Source of the DNA: Nymphaea colorata | Taxonomy: Eukaryota; Streptophyta; Magnoliopsida; Nymphaeales; Nymphaeaceae | DNA: 64,000 nt | Reading direction: 5' to 3' | Assembly: GCF_008831285.2 (NCBI RefSeq) | Contig: NC_045148.1 | Span: 498,001-562,000, forward strand | In this document: positions 54,101 to 64,000 of the stretch, piece by piece | Layout of the letters: the number at the start of each line of letters is the position of its first letter | Position numbering within the stretch: the stretch's first letter is position 1 | The notes under the pieces: generated by a model | Database searches by the model: none | Told to the model about the DNA's origin: nothing | The model's input: only the letters and a program-made list of their open reading frames with translations | Program-made: the position numbers and the translations under genes

Positions 54101-55876
54101 CGACTTAGACTCTTCTGTGAAATGTCAACTCCTGCAATCTCTTCCAGTGTTGTGTCATGCTGAAACAAAGCATCCAACAAGCTTCCTGATCCACAACCAA
54201 AATCAACCTGACAAACATAAAGTGAAAGACCTAACTTAGCACCAGGAATGAGATGCAAAAATCTCAAGGAAATTGCAAATTATCTCATGAAGAAAAATTC
54301 AGGCACTTCAATAATACCAAGGTAGAAGCCCGAGACTCTCTGATGTATGTTAAAGCAAACTCTAGCCTTTGTTTTGACAAAGGGGGATTAAAGAATGCCT
54401 GTTCCATCCTATCCTCCATAGGTGCTGTGATTTGCAACAACTTGATACTATATTCCAAACAACCATCATCTACAAAGAAGTACCACTTCAGCAACTTCCA
54501 GGAACCAGAAAAAGAGGAAATCAAGCCACACAAACTAAAGTTCCAGAAAAATATACACTTAACACAGCAAGTAAACTTACATGGGAAAGAAGAGGGAAAT
54601 GCTGTAATTTTATTGTTCAAAGCTTGGATCAACTCCTCAGAGGGAACAGAAGTAATGAAATTGCCCACTTGGTTAACAGACATCTGACTTACACAATCCT
54701 CAACAGGGAAAATAACAGCACCCACACCCATTTCAAACTCAAATTGCTCATTCCTGTCCACACAGTTTCTCTGATCACCATTCACCCAGAAAACAGCATA
54801 GCTTATGCATGCCAAAGATCCATTGGAAGCATAGATACCAGAATCAGGACCTTCAATATTAAAATGGATCTTTCCATTTTCATGTGGGGAGTTTGGTTGG
54901 TTTCTGCCATTAATTGCATCACTTAGCCTTCGTTTTATAGAAGCATTTTTCTGCTGAACATTGTGAAGAGACCCATAGAGTGTAATTTGTTTTGAAAATT
55001 GTTGTGAAAAATTTGACACTGAAACATGAATTCCATGAGCACTTCCAAGACAAACAAACTTCTCCACTGGAAAATCAAATTGTTTAAAGCATTTACTCAA
55101 CCAACCTAAGACCTTCAGGGCAGCACTCTGAACAGCATCATTTTTGCTCCGATAGAAATCCCCAGGAGAACATTCTATTATAATATCACCTCTTTTTGTC
55201 AACACTGTCAGTGTGCATCTATACAAAGATTTGGTTGAGCCATCACCACAAGATTCCCCGTTTTCTTCACCATCTAACCTCCTATTTCTCAACTTATCTA
55301 CCTCCAGTGGATTTTCCGACTCTAGCTTTTCCTGTTCGCCCATTGCCTTCAATGGTGCTTCTGAAGAAGTAACTGAAAACACAGGTTCAGACAAATGATG
55401 CTGATGGCAGAACGTGCACAGCAGGTCTCTTGGGAAGGACCCCCGCCAGTTTGAACGTGCTGTAAAAGCCAAAGGCAACTCCGCTGCGAGAGGTGCATCT
55501 CTTGATATCTTGTAATTACCATCAGGCAGCCTACTAAGAAGCATCCTGCAGACCACAAGAAAAAAGATGCAATCAAACAAGCAGAATATAAATGTCCGTA
55601 TAAAGGAAAAATATACATTAGAATCCCACATTACATATCCATTTATATACCAAGTTACCAACCATATATCAAATATTGTGACATATAAACTTATAAAGTA
55701 TACACAAATATGTAAAAATATATATACATGTTACATAAGATCTAACAAAAATGTGACAAAATTTTCAGGATCCAGACCACACTTAGGCACAAGTATATTC
55801 CAAAAATTGAAAAGAAGAAAATGAATAGAAAAGAAAGTAAACAGAAAAAAAACATATGACTAGTAATATAAATATA

Positions 55877-55923
<47 letters not shown>

Positions 55924-58900
55924 CAGAAAACGTGTTTTCGAAAAAATGTCAAAATGATTAAAAACAGGTAGCCAAAAAAAAGGGAAAAAACGGCTTTTTA
56001 AAACTAAAAATGAAAAAAACATAAAAGAGTTTCATTTTTTGCGCTTATTTCCATTTTTCTTTTTCTTTTTATGTTATTTCTTGTTTTTTACATTTTTAGT
56101 TACCATATTTTTACTTTCACATTTTTCACATGTTACTTATGATCTTTCGTTTTTTAATTTTTTTAAAACTGCTGTGATTTTCCCATGGAAGACAACCCTA
56201 CCGTATTATACCCAAGAAAAACCTCATCGACCCAAAGATAACATTTGTGACAACGTTATAGATAGATACAGAGAGAAAGCTCGTACACATCTGCATAGAT
56301 ACACATGCATTGCACATGCACATATACATAGTTACACACATATATAATGATACCATTAAATAAGTACAACACAACAGATGCCATTAATATTTTGCAAGTT
56401 CTGTACATTTATATATTATACAAACAAAAGCAGAATAACAACAACAACAATAATAATACTCATTGAGTCAAGGTTGACTCGGTTTGACTCAATCCCCTCC
56501 CAGGTCAACCTAGTAAGAAAACTCGTTTACAGCCAAACCTCGGCCGTGACTCGGCTTGACTCGCATGACTCGTTCAGAACTTGGTTTGACTCAGCTGAAA
56601 CTCATTTGATTTGGCAATCTAATGTTGATGAAATTTATATTATACAATCAACAAACATAAAAGGGGTTAGCTACTTGCTATTTAATACCTTAATTTTTTA
56701 CACGAATCTTCTAACTTATAGGGACATAAAAAGTTTGGCAGCAAGGCATGTCTCAATCATCAAAATTTTCCTCACACCTTGAGGACAAGGTGTTTTTCAT
56801 AGGGGGAAGTAATTGTTAATCACCGGGTCTTGGATCACGGCTACCTTATGAGTCGGGTCCTAAACATTGATCCAGTGTCACCTTATAAATAAGCAGGTGA
56901 TATGTGTCCAGCAATCATCTTTGGCAGATCAGTTGTAGAGCCCTCTGGGAGGGATTACCCTAATCGGGGATTAGGATATGTTAGGGGTGTGCATGAGTTC
57001 TTGTTAGAACTGGGGCTTGGTAGCAGCTTGGTACCAAACGGGATTCCTAATGTGGTATTAGGACTGGCATCGTGTGTGTGTGTGTTGGGTTTTGCTTTTG
57101 TTTTAGTGAGAACAGAGTAGCATTGGGTTTTGCTTTTGCTTTAGCGAGAACAGGGTAGCAGACGCTATCACACCAGGTAATCTAACTGTTCATGATCCTA
57201 AAGATGAGGATGAGCCATCAACATTGGCAGTTTTAGTAGTGTGACCAACATATCAAGAGGAACTTAATGGAGTAGGAGGGGAACCTAGAGAAATTGGAAA
57301 ACTTATAGGGCAAAAAACCTTGTCTAGTCAAAGCCTTTATGGTAGATATTTAACATCTTACTTTGATTAGTAAGCCTTTAAGCACTATCAGGAACTTGTA
57401 TTTTAGAATTATGTACTTGAAATTTTACTCTTAGCATATGTGTTAGGAACTTTAAGTCGATTTAATGTATGTATTTCATTTAAATGAAATATGAACCTTC
57501 TCCGACTATAATTTTGTTCATTTTGTGCTTTATCTTTGTCACTTGGTACTTTACTTTATAAGATCATCTTTTTTCTTAGGGGAAAGGTTTCTATTTTCTT
57601 GATTTTTAAATTTTTTGATGATTTTTTTATATATCAATAAATGTCTTCCTTTAATGATATGTTACACTACATCTAATTGTAACTATTGTCCATGTAAACA
57701 TTTCTCTGTGCACTTCACAACATTGGCCATACTCCCCTATCCCCACCATAGTTTTAGAGGAGCTTTGGAAAGTTATGGCCCCGTGCCTTGACAAATGCCT
57801 ATCATCAAAGCTTGAGGTCAACCATTAACTTAATCTAAACACAGATGTCAAGCCAGGATTAAGGTTCTTTATAGAACAGTACGAAATGAGTTGAAGGATT
57901 TGCATTCAAATTTGGGTGAGAACTTGAGAGGTCAGAAATAATCATCTAACCTTTTGAAGCAACAGGAGGAGAACCAATGCCATCTCATATCAGGCATGAT
58001 GAGCCAATTTTTGTTTGTGAGACATCCAGACCTCAAGAAAGTGAGAGTGAAAAACAAGGACCCTTTGTTGTCAATGGCAAACTAGTTTGATCAATTAGGG
58101 AAAATAAATCTTCTTGAAGTTCAATGTGCATAGCAATTTTTAAATCTACCATCATGCTTTGGGAGCTTATTTTAAGTCATAAAGAGCTTTACAAAGATGC
58201 AGAAATTTCTCTTTATGAATATCCACAAGTAAAAGGGGATCAACAAAAACTTCTTCATTTACATGTCCATCCTTTTCCTAAATATTTATTGTATTTAACT
58301 AAATTAGAAGAATGCAAAGTTTTAAACTTCTTCCACACAAAGCCTTAAAGAAAATTTTACAATGAACAAAAAGATTTCACATGAACATTTCTGTTAAAAA
58401 CTTCTAAATGCACCCTTCTTTCTCAAAAGGACAGGTTTTTGATCGATTTCTCAGAGCCACTTAATACTGTTCTGGTAAGGAACAACCATAATCACAAAGA
58501 AAATTCATTATGACTAATTTCATTAAACAGACCAATGCAAAGACAATGCACATACAAATCAGCTTTGAGTAGATACCAGAAGGCAATGCATGTTAAACCC
58601 AGAAACACTCTTCAAAGATCGCATGAAGATAACTTTATGATGTTTAGCTGCTTTAGACAAATCCAAATTTTTAAAACAAAGACGTTTAAGTAGAATGACA
58701 CACAGAAGTATTTAACATACATGAAGAAGACAGTTTTGCCTTCCATTTAAGAGTAATATCAGATTCAAAAAATAACGATAACAATTTTGAAAATGAAATA
58801 CAAAAAGATACATATAAGTGACTAAAATGAGATTATTACAAAACATTTGATCCACTAAGGGGAGACATTATTTTGACACAAACACAAACACAAGAAAAAC

Positions 58901-60063
58901 AAAAAATACTTTTAAATGTTTATTCTTTGATAACTCAACCCTGGCCAAGGACAGGCAAGCTAACTAGCGTTGGTGACTGTGCAGCAATCATAAGGTAATA
59001 TAATATTATCCATGCTGAAACAAGCCAATTTAAATTGTAAATCGATCCTACTTGCTTCCATGATTTAAGCAACAAATCTGAACATCAACTTAATACAACT
59101 TGCAGAATGCAATACAAGGAGAAGAAATAGTAGAAAGCATGAAACAGATAATCAATTCACCATAAAAGATGCAATATAAACTCTACAGGAGAAAGAAACT
59201 GAAAGAATCAAATGTAGAAAGGCAAAACAGACAATTTATGTATTCTGAAATCAATACCTGTAATAGGAAGCCAGGGAGATACTTTCATGAAAAAGGCTTC
59301 CAGCAGATCTCCATGTGTAACCAAGAGCTGCTAAGATGGCATCGCCATATACTGTTTGCCCAGAGAAGTAGGAAGCCCGCACATTTAGAACTGACTGAAG
59401 ATCAGTAGTTTCTTTAACAGTAGACAGATCTTCCACACATGAATCATAATCCAAAATTGGATTATTTGGTACAGGAAAGTATAATCTAATCTCAGAGGAA
59501 CTCTTGCCAACAGCCCTGTGGTAGCAAGAAAGCACAACCATTACCTTCACTATTCCTGGTGATCTTTTAATGCGCATGAAATGATTTGCAGTTCAAGAAT
59601 GTTAACCTTTTTCTCACCTTGAAATCAAAACTTGAGAAGAATCAATGACACCAAGCTTTTGGGCAATAACATCAACATAATATTCATTAGCAGCAACTTC
59701 AAGATGAAATGCTTCAACAGGTTTCTTCATACAGCAAGGAATAAAAATAGCTTCTGTCTGGATGTTTTCTGTTGCTATGAAATTCTTTTCAAACAATGGC
59801 TGGATCCCCCCTGAAGTTTGTCTTGATATCCAGAGTTTGTCCCTTGAGGTATAGATAAAATTAGACTGTTTTGCAGCCTTCATTGTAAGTGCCAAAGGTA
59901 TTAGTGGATCAACTTCAGCATTTGGGTTGATGGACTTGCACAAATTAAAAAGCTGCACATCACAGACAGGAAAGACAGAAGCAGGCAGCAAAATCTCGAC
60001 CCTTTGTCTTTGTAGAAGTGCTGCTTCGAAGTGGGCAACTAACGGATGAGATGATTTGAGAAA
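47241..60063 (-). CDS. HEN1: Small RNA 2'-O-methyltransferase HEN1, first exon not visible
   Basis: HEN1 adds a 2'-O-methyl group to the 3' nucleotide of plant miRNA and siRNA duplexes using S-adenosylmethionine. Visible coding exons (minus): 60063-59618 and 59515-59258 (La-like region), 55545-54318 (second dsRNA-binding part, e.g. LYRCTLTVLTKRGDIIIECSP, then the FKBP/PPIase-like domain), 54207-54091 (SAM motif VDFGCGSGSLLDALF), 50680-50543 (VDIGTCLE), 47681-47241 (VIEHMEEEQA, STPNHEYN, FRNHDHKFEW, then stop). The metal-binding Glu, Glu-His and His residues (E..EH plus NHDHKF) are intact, and all junction phases agree. The visible exons total about 876 codons, or 839 if a 111-nt in-frame intron is removed; the Arabidopsis protein is near 942 residues. 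The missing part is the N-terminal dsRNA-binding domain. The gene is probably functional if exon 1 survives beyond the window. Confidence 0.93.
47682..50542 (-). other. HEN1 intron, 2.86 kb
   Basis: Splits the codons for CLE and VIEHM: donor GAG|GTACATC, acceptor CTCTTGCAG|GTC. AT-rich, with no recognised element. Confidence 0.8.
51129..51166. repeat. (CT)n microsatellite
   Basis: A pure CT run within a HEN1 intron. Confidence 0.93.
52468..52703. repeat. Tandem duplication, period about 117 bp, in a HEN1 intron
   Basis: CATAGAGATATCCC starts each copy (52468 and 52585). Shared downstream words include TTTAACCAAAG, GCTGATTTTTAATAATT and CCTAAAATTGACT. The copies differ by scattered substitutions and small indels. 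Confidence 0.85.
53341..53470. repeat. Tandem duplication, period about 65 bp, in a HEN1 intron
   Basis: CACATTAATGGAACATTTGC and the following CATCTCTCAA(C/T)TGCATAT occur twice, starting near 53341 and 53406, with few differences. Confidence 0.88.
54470..54580 (-). other. Candidate 111-nt in-frame, stop-free intron in HEN1
   Basis: Inside the long HEN1 exon, a good donor (CCCAT|GTAAGTTT) and acceptor (CTTTGTAG|ATGATGG) bracket 37 codons rich in Phe, Cys and Trp that have no counterpart in HEN1 relatives. Removing them keeps the frame and joins the PPIase-like domain to GCLEYSIKLLQIT directly. Both the retained and the spliced form are open. Confidence 0.7.
55882..55922. repeat. (AT)n microsatellite
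   Basis: An uninterrupted AT run in a HEN1 intron; the nearby Tyr-Ile reading frame is a by-product. Confidence 0.93.
56768..57180 (+). mobile_element. Gypsy-type LTR remnant with polypurine tract, in a HEN1 intron
   Basis: CACACCTTGAGGACAAGGTG followed by AGGGGGAAGTAA and then TGTTAATCACCGGG (TG at 56814) has the layout of the 3' end of a Ty3/gypsy internal region, a polypurine tract and an LTR start. A TATA-like TATAAATAAGC lies near 56884. The LTR's far end and any target duplication are not clear, so the right limit is approximate. It lies antisense to HEN1. Confidence 0.5.
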
Positions 60064-60149
60064 CTTGACCACAAAACAGAGATAATTCAAACATTAGAAA
60101 AGTTAAACTCTTGACAAAAGAATTTGAAGCAAGCTATATGGTCTATAAT

Positions 60150-60521
60150 TTATAAAGCATTTGCAATAGTTCTGAAATAGCCTTCAAGATGATCAAGCAA
60201 AGAAACAAAGGTTGGATGTATACAAGTTCGGGCAGAATGGGGAAGCTCAAATTTGTCCCCGTCATAACAAACTTGTCCTGAACATGAATCAAGCTTGAAT
60301 TTTTGCAGCTCAAGATTGGCATTACCCAGCATTATTGAAACAGAATTTGGATTGTCAAAGCTCGAGCTGAGATGGGTAGCCAATCTGAATAGCCAAGTCG
60401 AGGCCGGTAAAAAAAGAACTAAATTTTTTGCAAGAAATATAAGTTTTGAACACAAAACCATTGTCTGCAACTCAGGACGCCCATCAAACACATGATGCTT
60501 CACATGACAAATGCCAAAAAC
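60150..60521 (-). other. Unidentified open frame upstream of HEN1 exon 2
   Basis: About 120 codons are open on the minus strand from the edge of the gypsy LTR down to a TAA, with text such as GNANLELQKFKLDSCSGQV and CIHPTFVSLLDHLEGYF. It does not match the HEN1 N-terminal dsRNA-binding domain, and I cannot name it. A possible acceptor (GAGTTGCAG|ACAATGG) lies near its start. It may be the end of another gene, a captured exon, or chance. The gypsy insertion at 60522 cuts whatever lay upstream. Confidence 0.3.
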
Positions 60522-60811
60522 TGTTAGCCTTAAGCGGACAGAGCGCAATTACTCACGCACGCTGCTCTTGCGAAAGCCCAGCCTTCACACCTTAAGATTG
60601 GTAATTCTATTGATGATTAGGGTTAACTCCCCTAAACACCTTATATACTGTGATCCTAAAACATGGGGTGGGTTATTGAGGTCTACCATCTACCCGACCC
60701 AGTTCCTAAACTGACTCCACATAGGGGAGATCCTGCTTCTATGGACCCAATAACAGACTTTCCCAACCCACTAACTTCACACCTAGCAATACTCTCCTCT
60801 TATAAATTACA
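60522..60811 (-). repeat. 3' LTR of the second gypsy element, about 290 bp
   Basis: On the minus strand it begins TGTAATTTATAAGAGG after the purine-rich AAGGACAAGG and ends GGCTAACA. It contains a TATA-like AGTATATAAGG followed by a probable transcript start region. Boundaries rest on TG...CA ends and position alone, as the partner LTR is out of view. Confidence 0.65.
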
Positions 60812-60819
60812 CCTTGTCC

Positions 60820-62430
60820 TTAAGGTGTGAAATCAGGGAATCGAGTTTGTATCTCTGCGGGCTCCCAAGTAGCTGGTAGATCTTCATAAGTATTCCATTC
60901 AGTGAGCCATTCGGTATGAAAATTTTTTCCCCATCGCACTTTCCATGTTCCCAGCCTTTGGTAAGGATGCAGCTCTGCTGGCTCGGCTAATATGGGGGCT
61001 GCATTCCTTTCTTCTATTGTGGGAGGACTGTAGCAAAGCTTTAACTTGGAAATGTGGAACACAAGGTGAATAAAACTCCCTTCCGGTAAGTTTAATCATA
61101 AGCCACTGTCCCTATTCTCCTCTTGATTTGATAGGGGCCAACGAACCTTGGTGCTAGTTTAGCAGTTCCTTTTTTAACTGGTCGACCCAGTCCATGGAGA
61201 GGGCGTCAAAGGAAGACCCATTCCCCTACTTGCCGTTGTGTAAATCTCTGTGCTTCCTATTGTATTGGATCACCATCTTGTTCCTGACTGTTGCTAGATG
61301 TTGTTTCAAATCCTTGAGGACTGCATCCCTGCATCTGAGCTGCACATCAACTTGTTCTTCTCTCGCTGAGCCTGGCTGAATCTCCTCACGTTAGGTAGGG
61401 GGCACCCATACACATGTCCGAAGGATGCGGTCCTCATTGAAGAGTGTCATCCCGTATTGTATGCATATTCTGCCCAACTCAAGTATTGTAACAACCCGAC
61501 CCGTTTCTGAGCTCGGACCCCTAGTCTGGCGGATCCCAACCAACCCCCTCCCTAACAATTTCAGCTCAAACCCCAAAAAGGCTAAGAACTGGGACAACTA
61601 TCTATTTAATAACTCCCTTTATAAGCCTTGAAAGATCTCTCACAATCTTTCAATATGGGACTAATTTTTTGGGGTGCTACAATACACCCCCTTTAAGGCA
61701 CACGCTTCCATGCATGTGGGACCCTAAGTCCGAGTGTTGAACCAGCTCTGATACCACTGTAACAACCTGACCCACTTCTGAGCACGGACCCCTAGTCTGG
61801 CAGATCCCAACCACCCCCCATCCCTAGTAGTTTTGGCTCCAACACCAAAAAAACTAAAAACCAAGACAACCATCTATTTAATAACCCCATTTATAAGCCC
61901 TTGAAGATCCCTCACAATCTTTCAATACACAATTAAATTTTTGGGGTGTTACAAGTATTTTGCCCACAATTTGGGGCACTGTTCCATGAAGCAACAGAGG
62001 CATGTTTCAAGACTCTTGTTTACTATCTCAATCTGGCCATCTGACTGAGGGTGGTAGGCTATGGACATTTGAAGTTGGGTGCCCTATATTTGGAAGTCTT
62101 CCTTAAAAAATGAGCTGAGAAATAGGGAGTCTCTATCATTGACTATCAAAGGCATTCCATGAAGTTTTCCCATGCAGCATGGAATGCATTAGCAACCATC
62201 TTGGCAGTGAAGGGATGAGCCAAAGCTATGAAGTGAGCATGTTTAGACAAACGGTCCACCACTATTAGAATGGCTGATTTTCCACGGGACTTAGATAAGT
62301 CTTCTACAAAATCCATCGAAATATCTTCCCAAATCCGGACCAGAATGGGCAATGGCTGCAAGAGACCTGCTGGCTTTCTGGTTTTTGATTTATTCCATTA
62401 GCATGTTTCACAGCTCTTGATATAATTTGT
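60820..62430 (-). pseudogene. Integrase and chromodomain region of the second gypsy element
   Basis: From 62430 down: zinc-binding text (YWPGMKRTI, CETC), the core ([32 protein letters not shown]), a break at the TRIM insertion (61953-61487), then YNRKHRDL and APIKSRGE-type C-terminal text. The chromodomain frame 61062-60820 contains VFH-type HISKLK, TWKVRWGKNF, ATWEPAEI and RFPDF. Stops and frameshifts separate the pieces, so no active integrase can be made. Confidence 0.88.
61487..61953 (-). mobile_element. TRIM (terminal-repeat retrotransposon in miniature), 467 bp
   Basis: Two direct repeats, 61487-61681 (195 bp) and 61758-61953 (196 bp), both start TGTAACAACC and end (C/T)TACA. They flank a 76-bp core. 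On the minus strand the core starts with TGGTATCAGAGCTGG, an iMet-type primer-binding site two bases from the LTR, and ends with the purine-rich AAAGGGGGTGT before the other LTR. Identical AGTAT duplications flank the element (61482-61486 and 61954-61958). It has no coding capacity and must have been moved by proteins from another element. The LTRs differ at a number of sites, so the insertion is not very recent. Confidence 0.93.
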
Positions 62431-63090
62431 AATCGTCCTCTTCATGCCCGGCCAATAAAATGAAGACCTCACCCTTTGTATGTCCTCTCCACGCCCTCAT
62501 GGCCAGCTGCTGGAGAGTTATGAAAGTGCTCCAGTAATATTGGAATCAGGTCAGATTTAGGGGGTATAAATACCCTGCTCTGGTAATACAAATATGGCTC
62601 ACGCCATGAATAACCATAGCTCCTTGTTGTACTGCTGTCAAGCTGCTCCTTAATGGTCTAAACTGAGGCTGAGCTCTGATGCAGATGTCGAACTCTATCC
62701 CAGAGTTCAACCTGCACCTGAGACAAGACCATTAAAGATTCAGCTAGCTGATTCCCTGCTCGAGACAGCCTGTTGAGCACCTAGCTTTCCTTCCCTTCCC
62801 TGAACTGTATTTCGAAATCAAAGGCCATGAGTTTCATAATTCAGCGCTGTAATGACGGAGCTAGAGACTGTTGTTGCAGGGAGTATTTGAGATTGTGGTG
62901 ATCAGTCATCACCCTAAACTGCTGCCCCATAGATATTGCTTCCATTTCACTACTGCCAGCACAATAGCTGTTAGTTCTTGTAGGCTGACTTGGTCTTAAA
63001 TGTGGGTCCTAATGCCATGCTGAAAAATGCCACAGGGAGGCCCTCTTGACTGAGGACTGCACCCACGCCATGGTCATTTGGCAAAAATGC
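62431..63090 (-). pseudogene. RNase H region and reverse-transcriptase deletion junction
   Basis: RNase H text runs from GVGAVLSQEGLPVAFFS (63.06 kb) through MTDHHNLKYSLQQQSL and MKLMAFDFEIQFREGK to HFHNSPAAGHEGVERT (62.5 kb), with in-frame stops. Immediately upstream comes VWDFVGMQMHF, which in intact elements precedes the whole reverse transcriptase, so that domain has been deleted with the junction near 63.08 kb. Confidence 0.85.
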
Positions 63091-64000
63091 ATTTGCATCC
63101 CTACGAAGTCCCATACTACCTCTCCCAAACTGCGCAGCCAATGGACTCCCAACACAAGGTCTGCACCGGCCATAGCTAAAGTGAATAGCTCCACCAAAAA
63201 TTTGTGGACTTAAATGTCCAGCGTCTCCTAGGAGCATCTGCCTTTACATTTCAGCATGCTTCCATCGCCAACTACCACGTTGAACACCGGTTGTTGTTCC
63301 ACCATGTAGCCCAAGGCTTTTGCTGATTTCTCCGGTATGAAATTATGGGTAGAGCCTATGTCGACTAGGATGCTTACCTTGCGTCCTCTCAGGAGCCCTT
63401 CCACAAGCATCAATTGAGGTACCTCATCCCCCGCCAAGGCATGGAGTGAGATTTCAGGTTGTAAGTCAATCAACATTTCTCTTATCGCCTGTTCTTCCAG
63501 TGCAGCAACCTCATCTTCCGTTTGGCAGATGTTCCTCTTCATCAAGCAAGTACATATGTAATTTTCTGCAGGTATGGCCCGACGACCAGGGTTGGTCGCA
63601 ATGGAAACAAATCCCCTACATCGTTTGTCTTTGATTTGTTCTGGTGTCGATCTTTTGATTACTTGTTTTGATGTTGGAATGGGTTTAACATTGAACGCTG
63701 GCGGAGACGGAGGCTCTATCCACAATCCTGGTGGCTTCATATTCATGTCTGTCGCGTTCCCAATTCTGTTGAAGGCACAAAACGTATGATGTTTTTCTTC
63801 GACCATTCGCACTACCTCAAAACAATCCGGAAAAGAGTGAGGCTTGGCCACCTGCACCTCGAACTTATTTTCATCTTTCAATCCCCTTATGAAGGCTTCC
63901 ACTAACGCTTCGATTGGCCAACCCCTGACCATATTGTTGAGTTCCTCAGAGCGCTCTTGATAATCCAAAACTGATCCTCACTGCTTAATCTTCCACAACT
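63091..64000 (-). pseudogene. Gag and protease region of the second gypsy element
   Basis: A 246-codon frame (63968-63228) covers part of gag (ELNNMVRGWPIEALVEAFIR) and an aspartic-protease segment (VSILVDIGSTHNFIPEKSAK). In the protease the Asp of the DxGSTHNF active site is present, with Ile replacing the usual Ser after it. The zinc knuckle lies in another frame, near 63.6 kb, so at least two frameshifts occurred. The frame continues past the window edge. The pre-reverse-transcriptase motif GADLVLGVHWL is at 63.17-63.13 kb. Confidence 0.85.

Larger units (their letters stand above)
55546..59257 (-). other. HEN1 intron, 3.7 kb, containing an LTR remnant
   Basis: Donor TATTACAG|GTATTGA, acceptor GGTCTGCAG|GATG. 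It carries an AT microsatellite, a TTGACTC-rich patch (56450-56600) and a plus-strand LTR remnant near 56.8-57.2 kb. Confidence 0.8.
60522..64000 (-). mobile_element. Ty3/gypsy retrotransposon, 3' portion, decayed, running off the window edge
   Basis: Read on the minus strand from the window edge: gag (LVEAFIRGLKDENKFEV), a frameshifted zinc knuckle (CFHCDQPWSSGHTC), protease, a pre-reverse-transcriptase segment (GADLVLGVHWLRSLG), RNase H, integrase and chromodomain, then a purine tract and the 3' LTR. The reverse transcriptase is missing. Several stops and frameshifts are present, and a TRIM element interrupts the integrase. The 5' LTR is outside the window. Confidence 0.93.

Noticed and set aside
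54253-54926. Plus-strand frames of 144 and 164 codons
   Set aside because: They are antisense shadows of the long HEN1 exon, whose minus-strand protein is clearly homologous to the family.

Overview
The window is nuclear DNA of a flowering plant. The evidence is multi-exon genes with GT-AG introns, a plant-type HEN1 small-RNA methyltransferase (La-like, dsRNA-binding, PPIase-like and methyltransferase parts in the plant order), a plant subtilase, and dense nested retrotransposons. I cannot name the species. Only two protein-coding host loci are recognisable, both on the minus strand. One is dead and the other has lost its first exon from view; most of the rest is repeat.

Layout. (1) 0.27-6.1 kb, minus: a subtilisin-like serine protease pseudogene in seven recognisable exons. 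It lacks the exon(s) for the signal peptide, inhibitor propeptide and catalytic Asp, and carries several reading-frame lesions. (2) 7.43-33.39 kb: a huge, degenerate, G-poor minisatellite built from 8- and 10-bp units (ATAACACT / ATAACACTAT), about 18.5 kb of repeat, with evidence of higher-order duplication. (3) 15.943-23.452 kb, nested in the array: a Ty3/gypsy LTR retrotransposon with two 2,454-bp LTRs (seven mismatches counted) and a perfect CTATG target duplication, but a short internal region lacking gag and protease and with a stop-riddled reverse transcriptase. It looks like a recently moved non-autonomous element. (4) 33.4-39.2 kb, plus: two head-to-tail copies of one LINE family, each boundary marked by a CT microsatellite. 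(5) 39.2-41.2 kb: CT-rich and AT-rich DNA with a small tandem duplication. (6) 41.2-44.4 kb, plus: a different, more decayed LINE. (7) 44.862-45.230 kb: a hAT-type MITE. (8) 47.24-60.06 kb, minus: HEN1, six visible coding exons, open and phase-consistent, with introns of up to 3.7 kb holding an LTR remnant and local duplications. (9) 60.52-64 kb, minus: the 3' part of a second gypsy element with its reverse transcriptase deleted; a 467-bp TRIM element with perfect 5-bp target duplications sits in its integrase.

The host genes show no operon-like relation. HEN1 methylates the 3' ends of plant miRNAs and siRNAs, the RNAs that silence elements like those around it, but that link is contextual only. 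The observations most worth following are the long higher-order minisatellite, the non-autonomous LTR element in it, the TRIM inside a decaying gypsy copy, a stop-free 111-nt intron candidate in HEN1, and the apparent separation of HEN1 from its first exon by a gypsy insertion.
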